Notes under the pieces: model-generated
Database searches by the model: none
What the model saw: only the letters and a program-made list of their open reading frames with translations
What the model was told of the DNA's origin: nothing
Made by a program: the position numbers and the translations under genes
Part shown: one piece after another, positions 50,001 through 58,497 of the stretch
Layout: each line of letters starts with the position of its first letter
Position numbering within the stretch: the stretch's first letter is position 1
DNA from: JAQBDA01 sp032124675
Lineage (GTDB): Bacteria > Chloroflexota > Anaerolineae > Anaerolineales > UBA4823
Reading direction: 5' to 3'
DNA: 64,000 bases
Assembly (NCBI GenBank): GCA_032124675.1
Contig: JAQBDA010000196.1
Coordinates: 1-64,000, forward strand

Positions 50001-53000
50001 TTCCACCCGTATAGGCTGGTTCTTGGCGAACGCTTTGCCAGGCAGGGCTTCTCCGGGCTGGTAGTGAATCTGCATGATCTTTTCCTGGACCACATACCCC
50101 GCGGCCGCCTGTGGTATGAGCAGTTCTTTCTTCGGGTCCCAGATCACCACCAGGCTGGCCTGGGCTAACGGCAGGACATGCAGAGCGCTCTCAACAAGTG
50201 TTTGCAAGATCCGTTCAGGCTCCAGGTTGCTCAGCTGGCGGTTGAAGTCCAGCAGCAGGTTCACTTCAGCCAGGTGACGGCTGATCTCCAGGAGCAGGTT
50301 CAAGTTCTGCAGCGTGATGGCGACATTCCGAGCCAGCAGAGAGAAAAGCTGTTCATCCTCGGCTGAAAATGGCGCCAGAGGTTTCTGGCTGATTGCCAAA
50401 ATTGCTGAGTCCAGCCTTGCTCCGATAAAGATCGGTATGCAGATGAAGGATTTTGCCTCCAGGGTGTGCAGCAGTGGAGAAGCAGACCAATCGGAATCTG
50501 TCTCCAGGCGGGAGACCAGGATTTGCTCGCCGCTTTGCAGGGTGTGCAGCAGCGGGTTGCGCTGTCCGATGAGCGCGTCGATCTGGATATTGCCCGGCAC
50601 TCGCCCAAGACTGTGCAGTAGATGTGGTCCAAGGTTCCCGGGCTCGACGATCAGGGCAATATCCATGTCCATCCGGGTTAATATCTCTCGCCCGAAGACC
50701 ATCAAGACACTGGAACGGTCGCCCTGGCGGCTGACGATCTCGGAGATATCCATGCCGGAACGGATGCGAGCCGCTCGCTGGCTGAGTTGCTGGACGGCGA
50801 TTGTCTGCTCCAGGTCTTTATGCATCAAGATTGGAAGGTGGCTGTGTGCTGTAAGCACAGCCTGCTCAGCTCGGACAAGGTCTTCTTGAATATGCTCTGC
50901 ACGGGACTTCAGCCCGTGAATATTCCGGTGGCTAGTAATGACGTAAGAAGCCTGCTGGACGAAGATATCGAGCGATTCCAAGGTCTGAAGATCAGGGCGC
51001 AGGTGATCGCGCGGTTCCTGCAGGGTGATAATACCCAATGGCTGCTCGTCGTGGTCTGTCATTGGGATGAAAAGCAGGTCTCCCGGCTGCCAGACATAGC
51101 CAGATGCTGCCTTATCTGCGCCTTTATGTGGTGCTGTGGGGGATTTTTCAACAGGAACGAAGGTCGCTTTCCCCAGTGCGTACTCTGGCAAAATCAGGTC
51201 GCTATAGCTGGCCCATGATACAGGTGCTCTTCCTTCTTCTGGGGCGGAGCCCCGGCTGCCTTCAACTCCGGCTGAGGAGATCAGCTCCTCTCGGTCTGGG
51301 TCGTAATAATATAAGGACACTCGATCGAACAGGGTCGATTCTTGTATCGTCACTGCAATCTTACTGAGGGAGTTTTCCAGCGCTTCAATTGATCCATCAT
51401 TTAGTGATGTGTTCAGCAGCTTGGCCAGCGATTCAACCCGCCGGTTGAGCTGCTCACTCTGCTGGACTCGTTCCTGGTAGCGGTAAGCGTTGCCAAGTGC
51501 AACCGCGGCCTGCAACGCCAGCGCCTCACAGATATCCATCGCAGTCTGATCGAACAGGCGGGGTGTTTTCGAATGTAGGTGGATCAGCCCGGCAGTGTTA
51601 CCCTGGTAGGCAATCGGTACGATGAGTGATGCACGGATATCCCTGTGGGGAGGTGGGCGGGAAGCTTCTTCATCACCGGTTAGATCAGCCGTCTCTGGTT
51701 TGTAATCATCGCAGATCAGCGCCTCTCCGCTTTGCAGAACGCGCAACTCCAGAGAGTGCATGCTCTCAGGAAGTGGATCTCCAATCTGCAGCAGTATTCC
51801 AGGCCAGGGCATTGGTTGATCGTCGCTTTCCGGCACGGTCAGATCATCCCCATCATTATCGAAGAGAACGATGTTGCCGCAATCGGCATGCGTGGTCTGC
51901 CGCACTTCATCATACACTTGCTGAAGAATTTTATCGAGGTCAAGGTTGGTATTGAGCTCTCTGCTAAGGCGCGTTAACGAGGTGAGCTGGTCGACCCGCT
52001 GGCGCAGGGATTCATCCGTTTGGGTATACAGGGCGGCAGATTCGATCAGGCTTGCAAGCTGCCCGCAGGCAGTGATGACCGTCTGCACATCGCTGTGGGC
52101 GAAGAAATGCGGCTGGTAGCTGCCCATCAAAAGCTCCCCAATCCCCCGGTCTCGAACGACCAATGGTGCGATGATGGCAGATTTCAAGCCCAGGCTGAGT
52201 AGCAGCGGGTGATACAGACGTGGTAGACGTAGATCATCCTGAATGTCGTCGCTGAATAGATAGTTCTGCGAACGGGCAACGCTCTGGGAAAATTCCGGGT
52301 CCTCTGATGATATTTCCCCCATCCGGCTGGCAAATTCTGGTGAGATGCCAAATAATGAAGGTTTGTGGAGACGCAGCTCGCCGCGCTCCTGATCGAAGAG
52401 CAGCACCCCGACCTTGTCGGCGTTCAGCAGTCGACCAAGATCTTGAAGGGAATATTTCAAGACCTCGTCCATTGTGGCAGATGACCCGGTCAGGCTGGCG
52501 ATGCGGCGGAGCGTTTCGGCACGCTGTGCCCGGCGGTCCGATTGGTGGATCAACTCGGCGTTCTCAACAATTGGACCGGTCTGACCGGAGATAATCTCAA
52601 GCAGCCGTATATCATCCGGATCGAATGGGGTTTTATCCAGTTTATCGCCCACCAGGATATAGCCGAGGCTTTTACCGCTGGAGGTCAACGGCATCAGAAC
52701 CATCTGCGTGATTCCGGCTGCAACAGCCAGATTATCGAACCCAAAAGCCTGCAGCTTGGGATCGGAAGCTGCCTGGTGAGAAATGATTGTTTCCCCTGAC
52801 AGCCACAGCTCCTCTGCCGGTGTTCCTGGTTTTATCACCGTGGTGGCCCATTCGATCACGTCTGCATGCAGCCCCATGAAGGGGTGCTGCCCCTCCAAAG
52901 TGTGGCGGAATTCATCGTACAGGATAAAGCCAAGGAAATTGACATCGATCAGCGGTGCAATGCTTTCGATGAGGTGCAAGAACAGGTTTTTTACATCTCG

Positions 53001-54050
53001 GCCGGTGCCAACTGCTTTGGCAAGATCGGCCAATCCGGCCAGTTCTTTTCCTCGCAGTTGTTCCTCTCTATATAGCAGTGCATTTTTAAGGGCGCTCGAC
53101 GCTGGACCGGATAAGATTTGCAGGATTTCCAGGTCATTCTGGCTGTAAGCTTCTTGGGACAGCGATCTGAGTTCAAGCGTGCCGATTAACTCTCCAGCAT
53201 TGACCAGCGGAACGCCGATGAATGATTGTGCAGGCAGGGCGTTCGGGTCTGGGTTTGATACACCGGCAGTAACCCCAATTGAGTCCAGCATTATCACCGG
53301 ATTGCGTTTTTCAAGCAGTTGCTCAGAAAATGCTCGAGAGCCTGGTTCATTGATATGGACTTCTAAAGCCCCTCCCCTGGTCTCCGTCATGCTGGCCAGC
53401 CTGTATACGGTCAGCTGAAGTCTGTCTGGATCATATAAAGTTACCTCGGCGCTGTCGTACGCGAGCAGGGTTTGGATCTTCTCCAGGATTGCCTTGATTG
53501 TGGTCTCGATATCCAGGCTGGCGGCCATCGCTTGCCCCAGCTCGTTCAGAAGCGAGACCGCACTGCGAGCGTTGTGGGAGTTCTCTTCCTGACCGGCATG
53601 CCCGTTTTTTAGTTCTAACAATGGCTGCACAGGCTGGAATGCGAGCAGATTGGCTTTGTTTTCCCCGTATGGAATGGAGTAAGTCCTGATCTGGACGGTA
53701 TGCCCGTTCAAGTGAAGCCGATGGTCACCAGCAATCGAACAGATCTCGAGGAAGGCATCGCTGGGTCTGAATTTGCGGCTGAGGTCTTCGATCGAGGGCA
53801 GCTCATCCCAGGCATCCAGGTATTCTCGTGCACGGCTGTTGAGATAGGCGACCCGCCCTCCTGCCTGGACGATTAAAACCCCTTCTTCCGTCTGGTCTGG
53901 CTCATCGAATTGGGGCAAAACGGGTGCGGTACTCGAGGTGCCTGGCTGGGTCCGCTGTACCCTGCGTAGCAGAACCAGAGTCAGCAGCGCGGCCGACAAG
54001 CCAAGTATCACGAAAATGGTACCGAGAATTGAAAAATCTATCTGTGCCAT
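47037..54050 (-). CDS. Giant multi-GAF sensor histidine kinase (2337 residues)
   Basis: One N-terminal membrane helix (residues about 9-29) is followed by a PAS-like domain (about 55-150) and roughly ten successive GAF-type domains between about 165 and 1985. Each has the SLxxELxxSLDLExxL-type entry helix and a final helix of the AxxAALENAxLY type. Then come a PAS domain (about 1990-2105, MLEDVADGVLVTDETMRITLFN), a HisKA domain with the phospho-His in FVATVSHELRTPMTSIKG and a HATPase domain (N-box NLLENAYCY, G1 DTGIGIP, G2 SGTGLGLSIVKH). There is no internal receiver, but a CheY-like gene follows and a REC-GGDEF-like gene precedes. The GAF array could integrate many ligands or form long stacked coiled coils. 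The fifth and sixth GAF units are the most divergent. Confidence 0.95.
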   Translation of the reverse strand: MAQIDFSILGTIFVILGLSAALLTLVLLRRVQRTQPGTSSTAPVLPQFDEPDQTEEGVLIVQAGGRVAYLNSRAREYLDAWDELPSIEDLSRKFRPSDAFLEICSIAGDHRLHLNGHTVQIRTYSIPYGENKANLLAFQPVQPLLELKNGHAGQEENSHNARSAVSLLNELGQAMAASLDIETTIKAILEKIQTLLAYDSAEVTLYDPDRLQLTVYRLASMTETRGGALEVHINEPGSRAFSEQLLEKRNPVIMLDSIGVTAGVSNPDPNALPAQSFIGVPLVNAGELIGTLELRSLSQEAYSQNDLEILQILSGPASSALKNALLYREEQLRGKELAGLADLAKAVGTGRDVKNLFLHLIESIAPLIDVNFLGFILYDEFRHTLEGQHPFMGLHADVIEWATTVIKPGTPAEELWLSGETIISHQAASDPKLQAFGFDNLAVAAGITQMVLMPLTSSGKSLGYILVGDKLDKTPFDPDDIRLLEIISGQTGPIVENAELIHQSDRRAQRAETLRRIASLTGSSATMDEVLKYSLQDLGRLLNADKVGVLLFDQERGELRLHKPSLFGISPEFASRMGEISSEDPEFSQSVARSQNYLFSDDIQDDLRLPRLYHPLLLSLGLKSAIIAPLVVRDRGIGELLMGSYQPHFFAHSDVQTVITACGQLASLIESAALYTQTDESLRQRVDQLTSLTRLSRELNTNLDLDKILQQVYDEVRQTTHADCGNIVLFDNDGDDLTVPESDDQPMPWPGILLQIGDPLPESMHSLELRVLQSGEALICDDYKPETADLTGDEEASRPPPHRDIRASLIVPIAYQGNTAGLIHLHSKTPRLFDQTAMDICEALALQAAVALGNAYRYQERVQQSEQLNRRVESLAKLLNTSLNDGSIEALENSLSKIAVTIQESTLFDRVSLYYYDPDREELISSAGVEGSRGSAPEEGRAPVSWASYSDLILPEYALGKATFVPVEKSPTAPHKGADKAASGYVWQPGDLLFIPMTDHDEQPLGIITLQEPRDHLRPDLQTLESLDIFVQQASYVITSHRNIHGLKSRAEHIQEDLVRAEQAVLTAHSHLPILMHKDLEQTIAVQQLSQRAARIRSGMDISEIVSRQGDRSSVLMVFGREILTRMDMDIALIVEPGNLGPHLLHSLGRVPGNIQIDALIGQRNPLLHTLQSGEQILVSRLETDSDWSASPLLHTLEAKSFICIPIFIGARLDSAILAISQKPLAPFSAEDEQLFSLLARNVAITLQNLNLLLEISRHLAEVNLLLDFNRQLSNLEPERILQTLVESALHVLPLAQASLVVIWDPKKELLIPQAAAGYVVQEKIMQIHYQPGEALPGKAFAKNQPIRVEEVNFPSLYNLTSDMLLNYHDATDGLLPVSSMAVPLQKAPGTDPLGVLVVENFKVPEAFSIDAQALVTSLTQQTALNLEYSRLFRAAELRANQLQALTGAAAIISSNLQPEELVGSLLDQLEAILPFNTGTLWLRQADQMFVHGTRGFADSDVRTGLSISIEDSLLLREMIDTCQAIYVGDVRNDPRFPSLVENPNPSWLGLPLVAGGEVIGVIALEKDEEDFYSAEHIQIAIAFAGQAAVALENANLYQQIVSRAADLDQRSQRLEMLNRFSTQLSGSLDPDHLLSIILQELIETLNCTAVSAVMFDTSGKAVLKAELPPRDVTIPRTIPDAPIFERLRQTLGVFYCEDVSSEEELAPLKEYLDEIGTQSLLALSLATGSDLHGILLVHSEQPYHYTGDEVGLAKTISNQAAIAIQNGRLYAETSSLTNELDQRVRERTEQLARAHQRTETLLRLITELSASLDLEQVLTRTLKVLNQIIDAEHITVLLARTGEKKLHHLASVGYQTALTTDEFFTSLDPDEGLAGWIIQQRKPVLIPDVRDDPRWVQLPNSTVEYRSAIGVPLLIGGVSLGTLLFFHRRVDHFSMDQLDMVQAAANQVAIAVNNAELYRLIRDQAEDLGNMVRSQQIETQRTKAMLEDVADGVLVTDETMRITLFNDSAEDILGLNRSNVIGKSLEHFIGIFGKAAKAWMGTIRTWSQNPDTFTHGDTYAEQIDLDNGRVVSVHLAPVSLRDNFLGTVSIFRDITHQVEVDRLKSEFVATVSHELRTPMTSIKGYVDILLMGAAGPLTNQQAHFLEIVKNNSERLAILVNDLLDISRIESGRLNLSIQHFDLAPLAHETTTDLARRSQEDNKPMQIETDIPRKLPRVLGDPEQVRRIIENLLENAYCYTAEGGRILVRTRRAGDDVQIDIQDTGIGIPLDLQPRVFERFYRGEHPFVLATSGTGLGLSIVKHLVDMHDGKIWLESSGVPGEGSTFSFTLPVYNPEK

Positions 54051-54089
54051 GACGTTCCAGGTCTGTACCTTAGCCGACTGATTTTGGGT

Positions 54090-54977
54090 TTATATATCCG
54101 ACCGCCTGGCCTCTGCGGCGATTTCGGTTATCTCGCGAATATCAGCAAAATCATATTGGGTTGGCGAAACAACCCCTACCGACATCGACATTAATGGAGT
54201 CTTGATCTGCTGTCCGGATTCATTGATTGTGACGACATAGCCCTGTTCACGGTCGATAAAGCTGTAATGGGCGAGCACATCTTCTGAGAAGCGTGTTTTC
54301 AGAGACTGCCTGATCTTCGGGGCGTTTTCGTCGCTGGTTATGATGATGAAGCTGTCTCCCCCGGCATGACCGATAAAATCATCCTGAGTGCCCTGGTCGT
54401 CGATCACTTCACCGATCATCATGGCGGTGAAGCGCAGCACGTCGTCGCCTGCGACGAAGCCATACACATCCTTGAAGGTATCAAAGTGATTGATGCGCAC
54501 ATCCATCAGCGCCCATGCTGGCTGCCGGATGATGCGCCGCAGCTGTTCTTCGATCAGTCTGCCGGATGGCAGTCCGGAACGGGGGTCGGTTAAGCTCTGC
54601 TGTTCCGCCCGGGAGATCGCCCGCTGGACGCGTAGTTTCAGCTCTTCGATATCAAATGGTTTGGTGATATAGTCATCCGCTCCCAGCTCAAGACCCTGCA
54701 GCTTGTCACTGCGTTCATCTTTCTGGGTGAGAAAGATGATCGGCACGTGGCTGGTACGTGTGTTCGTCCGTAAAATTCGGCATACTTCGAAGCCGTCGAT
54801 ATCCGGCAGCATAATATCGAGCACGATCAGGTGCGGCAGGCTCTGGCGGGTTTTCTCCAGCGCGTCATTGCCGCGCGGTGCTGTCTCTACTTCATAGTTG
54901 TGCCCGGTGAAGTAGATCTTCAGCATATTCAATATGTCAAAATCATCTTCGACGATCAATAGGCGAGGTTTACCCAT
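54090..54977 (-). CDS. Response regulator: REC domain plus degenerate GGDEF domain
   Basis: A 295-residue protein; the ATG at 54977 has GGAGGT four bases upstream. Receiver residues: LLIVEDDFD, the Asp in LIVLDIMLPDIDG, and KPFD. The C-terminal domain (residues about 135-290) has the GGDEF-fold features LTDPRSGLPSGRLIEEQL, DVRINHFDTFKDVYGFVAGDDVLRF and GHAGGDSFIII, so the signature is GGDSF: the metal/catalytic Glu is lost. Cyclase activity is doubtful, but GTP or c-di-GMP binding could remain. A paralogue lies at 2205-3047. It is followed 39 bases later by the giant kinase. Confidence 0.9.
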   Translation of the reverse strand: MGKPRLLIVEDDFDILNMLKIYFTGHNYEVETAPRGNDALEKTRQSLPHLIVLDIMLPDIDGFEVCRILRTNTRTSHVPIIFLTQKDERSDKLQGLELGADDYITKPFDIEELKLRVQRAISRAEQQSLTDPRSGLPSGRLIEEQLRRIIRQPAWALMDVRINHFDTFKDVYGFVAGDDVLRFTAMMIGEVIDDQGTQDDFIGHAGGDSFIIITSDENAPKIRQSLKTRFSEDVLAHYSFIDREQGYVVTINESGQQIKTPLMSMSVGVVSPTQYDFADIREITEIAAEARRSDI

Positions 54978-55078
54978 CATGACCTCCATGTAGTCCGTGA
55001 GAACCGTTTACAGTGCTCGTTCGATTCATGCCGTGGTACCGGTCCATTCCGATAATGATTGCTTCTGCCGCCTGGCGG

Positions 55079-56371
55079 TCACCAGGATTCAACTGCCAGT
55101 TCCTCGATCCTGGGATATAAACGTGGGTGGAGGTTGGCATAAGATAGCTGGTGGTGGTCGCTATCCTCGAAACGAATATCGTGCTCAATTACCCGGCGGT
55201 CTCTAGTGGCATATAACACAACATCGGATTCGATCGTTCGCGCCGGAAAGATGATCAGACCCGCACCAATCCGGGTGTTATGACCGATGCAGCCGCCTAA
55301 CACAGGTCGATTGGAATAGTTCAGCTGGGAGTTGCCATCTCTTGCGCGGATAGGGGTCAAGACCAGATTGAAATCTGTGAAGGTTGTCCCGGCGCCAATG
55401 AAAGTATTGCGACCGACCACGCACATCTGCAAACAGGTATTCTGAGCGACCATGCTGTTTTCCATCAGTGTTGTCATAAACAGAGATGACCGGAAGGGGA
55501 GAAAAGATCCATCCCCGACGACGGACAGCATGAGCTGGCAGTCCTGGGAGATATTGACATTGCTGCCGATAATACAGTTTTCGATGACAGCCCCGGCGTT
55601 GATGGTGACGTTGTCACCGATGATGGTCGGGCCGTGAATGGTGGCATGCGGATCGATGATGCAGTTGCGGCCGACATGTACCAGCTCCGAGCTTTCCAGC
55701 ACCTGCTTCCCCTCCAGCATGGCTTTGGCAAGGATCTTCAGCTTGTAAAAGGGGAAATTCTCCAGCTTCTCCTCGAACCGGGCGCCGCGGGTGAACTGTC
55801 CGAAGACGATATCGGCGATAAAGATATGCACCCATGAATCAATGGCGATCAGGCTGCGCCGCGGCACTTGAAAAGTCAGGTCACCCTGTTCATACGCCAT
55901 GTAGGTAGGGACGTGATAATATCCAGCCTCCGTAGAATCCAGGTCGATCACCACCGGCTCGGCGGACATGGGATCGATCTCGGAATGGATGCCTTCCGGG
56001 AAGTACCACAATTCGCTAAGATACAGGTCGCCATCTGGCGTGTAGGATGTGGATAGGGGGAGAGCGTGTTCTCTGAATGCTGGGTCGTTTGCAGAGCAGG
56101 CCGCCTGGCAGGGTCGCCGGCGCAGCTTTGCTTCAGCAAGGAATGCTTCCATATAATCGTTGTCGAAATATAGGTTGTCCCTGTAGAGCAGGCATTCTTC
56201 TTCTACCCTGGGGAATTTAGCACCGTAAGGCAGCTCCATCTCCCGGTGTGTGTGGGGAGCGAGTATGTCCCTTTGAGCCAGCCATAGGGGTTTATTCTGG
56301 ATGCGTAAATCCCGCGCACGCTCGTTGAACGGGTATATATGGCGTGGGTCTTGCAGGATGATCTTTATCAT
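55079..56371 (-). CDS. Left-handed beta-helix (hexapeptide-repeat) protein with novel N-terminal domain
   Basis: A 430-residue protein. From about residue 228 to 400 it contains hexapeptide-repeat strands (NCIIDPHATIHGPTIIGDNVTINAGAVIENCIIGSNVNISQ, then VVGRNTFIGAGTT, GCIGHNTRIGAGLIIFPA), as in acyltransferases and sugar-nucleotide pyrophosphorylases of the GlmU type. The first 220 residues hold no GxGTRM nucleotidyltransferase motif and I do not recognise them. They include a Cys-containing segment (RRRPCQAACSANDPAF) and several Trp. A transferase role is possible, but so is a structural or ligand-binding role in the signalling operon. It lies 76 bases after the V4R gene and 101 bases before the REC-GGDEF gene. 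Confidence 0.72.
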   Translation of the reverse strand: MIKIILQDPRHIYPFNERARDLRIQNKPLWLAQRDILAPHTHREMELPYGAKFPRVEEECLLYRDNLYFDNDYMEAFLAEAKLRRRPCQAACSANDPAFREHALPLSTSYTPDGDLYLSELWYFPEGIHSEIDPMSAEPVVIDLDSTEAGYYHVPTYMAYEQGDLTFQVPRRSLIAIDSWVHIFIADIVFGQFTRGARFEEKLENFPFYKLKILAKAMLEGKQVLESSELVHVGRNCIIDPHATIHGPTIIGDNVTINAGAVIENCIIGSNVNISQDCQLMLSVVGDGSFLPFRSSLFMTTLMENSMVAQNTCLQMCVVGRNTFIGAGTTFTDFNLVLTPIRARDGNSQLNYSNRPVLGGCIGHNTRIGAGLIIFPARTIESDVVLYATRDRRVIEHDIRFEDSDHHQLSYANLHPRLYPRIEELAVESW

Positions 56372-56447
56372 AGCGCTGGACCGGAACCTGTCTGCTCCAT
56401 TGGATATGGATCTTCTGGCGGCACAGGATTAATCGTTGATGCCGCGG

Positions 56448-57077
56448 TCATTCTATTGGGACCTTCTCAATACTTATCGCACAGCTCGGATCGCCTTTGG
56501 CGACGCATAGGGTCTCCTGGACATTAAAGAATTTGCCTCCGCTTACCCAATTGAGAGCCTCTTGCAGTGTCCCGACTGCCAGATGGCAGGCAGGATTGTC
56601 CTCATGGCGATGGTAGCAGAGCGGGCAGTTTGTCATATGCCAGTAGAAGCTTTCTTCGTCCTCCTCCAGCCGGACCTGCTGATCAGTATTCTGGTTGAAT
56701 ATCCCGGCAAAAATTCTGCCCCCCTGGCGGATTTTTGTATTTTGTGGCAGCAATCGAAAATCCTGGTCCGAGATATCGATGAGCTGACCAAATTGGCGCA
56801 GGCCATATTTGAAACATGCACGTCCTGACCGCACCGCCAGTCCTTGACCACCCCGCGCTCCATATACTGCCTCCAGGGAAGACATCATCTTGCTGATCTG
56901 GGTGTACGGCACATCGCGATCCAAATTATCCGGCGGAAAGTTCTGCACCAGGTGCACCAGATCGGCATGCTTGAGCACGGCCTCAAGCCCGGAGTCTCCG
57001 AGAACTTCCTCCAAACCCAGGAGGATGATCTGTCCCAGCATATTTGGGTAATACATCTCAGGGGTTTGTCCGGTCAT
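56448..57077 (-). CDS. V4R (4-vinyl reductase-like) domain sensor protein
   Basis: A 209-residue paralogue of the protein at 1559-2194. It has PPDNLDRDVPY, YGARGGQGLAVRSGR and the V4R C-terminus NCPLCYHRHEDNPACHLAVGTLQEALNWVSGGKFFNVQETLCVAKGDPSCAISIE. The Cys residues of CPLC, AC, LC and SC match those of the paralogue, consistent with a metal or ligand site. The ATG overlaps the stop of the hydrolase gene (ATGA), so the two proteins are translationally coupled and may act together, for example with the hydrolase making or clearing the ligand (inference). Confidence 0.82.
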   Translation of the reverse strand: MTGQTPEMYYPNMLGQIILLGLEEVLGDSGLEAVLKHADLVHLVQNFPPDNLDRDVPYTQISKMMSSLEAVYGARGGQGLAVRSGRACFKYGLRQFGQLIDISDQDFRLLPQNTKIRQGGRIFAGIFNQNTDQQVRLEEDEESFYWHMTNCPLCYHRHEDNPACHLAVGTLQEALNWVSGGKFFNVQETLCVAKGDPSCAISIEKVPIE

Positions 57078-57871
57078 TGGGTTTGTATCTCATCATCCAG
57101 AAAGTCCCGTAAAGTTTTCATGAAACGTTGAGGCTCGTCCAACATAATAAAATGCCCGGATGCTGGGAACAGCTCGATGCGGGCGTGGCTGATGCCTTCA
57201 TGCATGGGCATCCACTGCTTGCCGCTGACGACAATGTCTTTCCTGCCGTACATCCCCATCGCGGGGATCTTAATTTTGGTTAGATGCGGTCGCAGGTCGG
57301 TGCTACGCAGGGATGCGATGCTCAGCAGGAACGATTCGAGCGACACCCGCGAGAGATCATGATCCATCATCGCAGGCCAGCGCTTATCTCGAGTGTAGAA
57401 CGGTGCCAATGCCCGGTAGCTGAGCTGGAACGCCCATAGATTGTTGTACACCAGCCAGGCTACCGTCCTGTAACCAAATAGTTTTAACAGAATGGAGAGC
57501 GATGAGCCTACTATCGGGGAACCGATCACAGCCACTTTGCCAACCCGGTCTGGATGGTGGATCGCGACTGACAACCCGACTGTCCCCCCCATGCTGTGAC
57601 CGACCAGCGGAGCGCGGGCGATGCCCAACTGCTCCATAAATTGGTTTACCATGCTTACAAAAACTTGGACTGAATAATTCTCCAGTTTCTTTCCAGATTC
57701 ACCAAAACCCCAAAAATCTAATGCATATGTCCGGTAATGCTGGCCGAGATAGGCCATGGTCTCCTGCCACAGGCCCCATGACCCTAGCCAGCCATGCAGC
57801 AAAATAACCGGGTCCCCCCTCCCGTAAACTTCGTAATGGACGATCCCTTGATCGGTAGTAATTGATGACAC
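57074..57871 (-). CDS. Alpha/beta hydrolase
   Basis: A 265-residue alpha/beta hydrolase with an intact triad: nucleophile Ser in PLVGHSMGGTVG, Asp in MYGRKDIVV and His in ASGHFIMLDEP. The oxyanion-hole region is LLHGWLGSWG. It resembles esterases/lipases and C-C bond hydrolases; the substrate is unknown. It sits between the GTPase and V4R genes of the signalling operon and has an inactive paralogue at the operon's end (45811-46599). Confidence 0.9.
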   Translation of the reverse strand: MSSITTDQGIVHYEVYGRGDPVILLHGWLGSWGLWQETMAYLGQHYRTYALDFWGFGESGKKLENYSVQVFVSMVNQFMEQLGIARAPLVGHSMGGTVGLSVAIHHPDRVGKVAVIGSPIVGSSLSILLKLFGYRTVAWLVYNNLWAFQLSYRALAPFYTRDKRWPAMMDHDLSRVSLESFLLSIASLRSTDLRPHLTKIKIPAMGMYGRKDIVVSGKQWMPMHEGISHARIELFPASGHFIMLDEPQRFMKTLRDFLDDEIQTQ

Positions 57872-57894
57872 GGCAATTGAACTATCTTCGTCAC

Positions 57895-58434
57895 TTATGC
57901 CTCGCCCAAATCCATCTCAGCCAATATGCTGTAGAGCAGTTCTAACAAGACCGACTTGACATTCTCTTTATCGACTGCTACACAAGGCAGCAATTTGACA
58001 TTCGAGTCCAGTCGCAAAGCGATCCGCATGTCCTCCGAATCCCAGGCATCTTCTTTGTCTTGTTTATTGGCTGCAACGACATACGGGGTGGGGGCGTAGG
58101 CGCGGAATGTTTCCAGGATGCTGCGCGCTTCCCGAAACGTCTCGGGTCGTGTGCTGTCAACCATTACCACGAACCCCAACATGCCTTCCGAGAGAATTTC
58201 CCACATAAAGTCGAACCGTTTCTGACCTGGAGTGCCGAATAGATACAGCACCAGGTCGTCATCCACTGTAATGCGTCCAAAATCCATCGCTACGGTGGTG
58301 GTCTCTTTGACCCGTTCGGCCACTGAGGAAATCTTTCGCTCCGTGGAAACGACATCGATCTCACTTACAGAGCGGATAAACTCGGTTTTGCCAGCATTGA
58401 AAGGTCCTGTGACCACCATTTTAACTGTTTGCAT
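57895..58434 (-). CDS. Small Ras-like GTPase (CvnD/MglA-like)
   Basis: A 179-residue GTPase. The P-loop is VVTGPFNAGKTEFIRSVSEI. The switch I region KETTTVAMDFGRI has the conserved Thr. Switch II is YLFGTPGQKRFDFMWE and the base-specificity motif is VVAANKQDKED. The TTVAMDFG and LFGTPGQ-x-RF-x-FMW pattern is that of the conservon D GTPases of Streptomyces and related MglA-type proteins. These work with roadblock proteins and sensor kinases. A roadblock protein is encoded at 1181-1549, beside paralogues of other genes of this operon. Gaps are 63 bases to the DUF4388 gene upstream and 23 bases to the hydrolase downstream. Confidence 0.92.
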   Translation of the reverse strand: MQTVKMVVTGPFNAGKTEFIRSVSEIDVVSTERKISSVAERVKETTTVAMDFGRITVDDDLVLYLFGTPGQKRFDFMWEILSEGMLGFVVMVDSTRPETFREARSILETFRAYAPTPYVVAANKQDKEDAWDSEDMRIALRLDSNVKLLPCVAVDKENVKSVLLELLYSILAEMDLGEA

Positions 58435-58497
58435 AGTTAGCTACCCTTACACTTGTGTAAAGAAGAATCGATGATGTTGATTGGGCCATGATATCTC

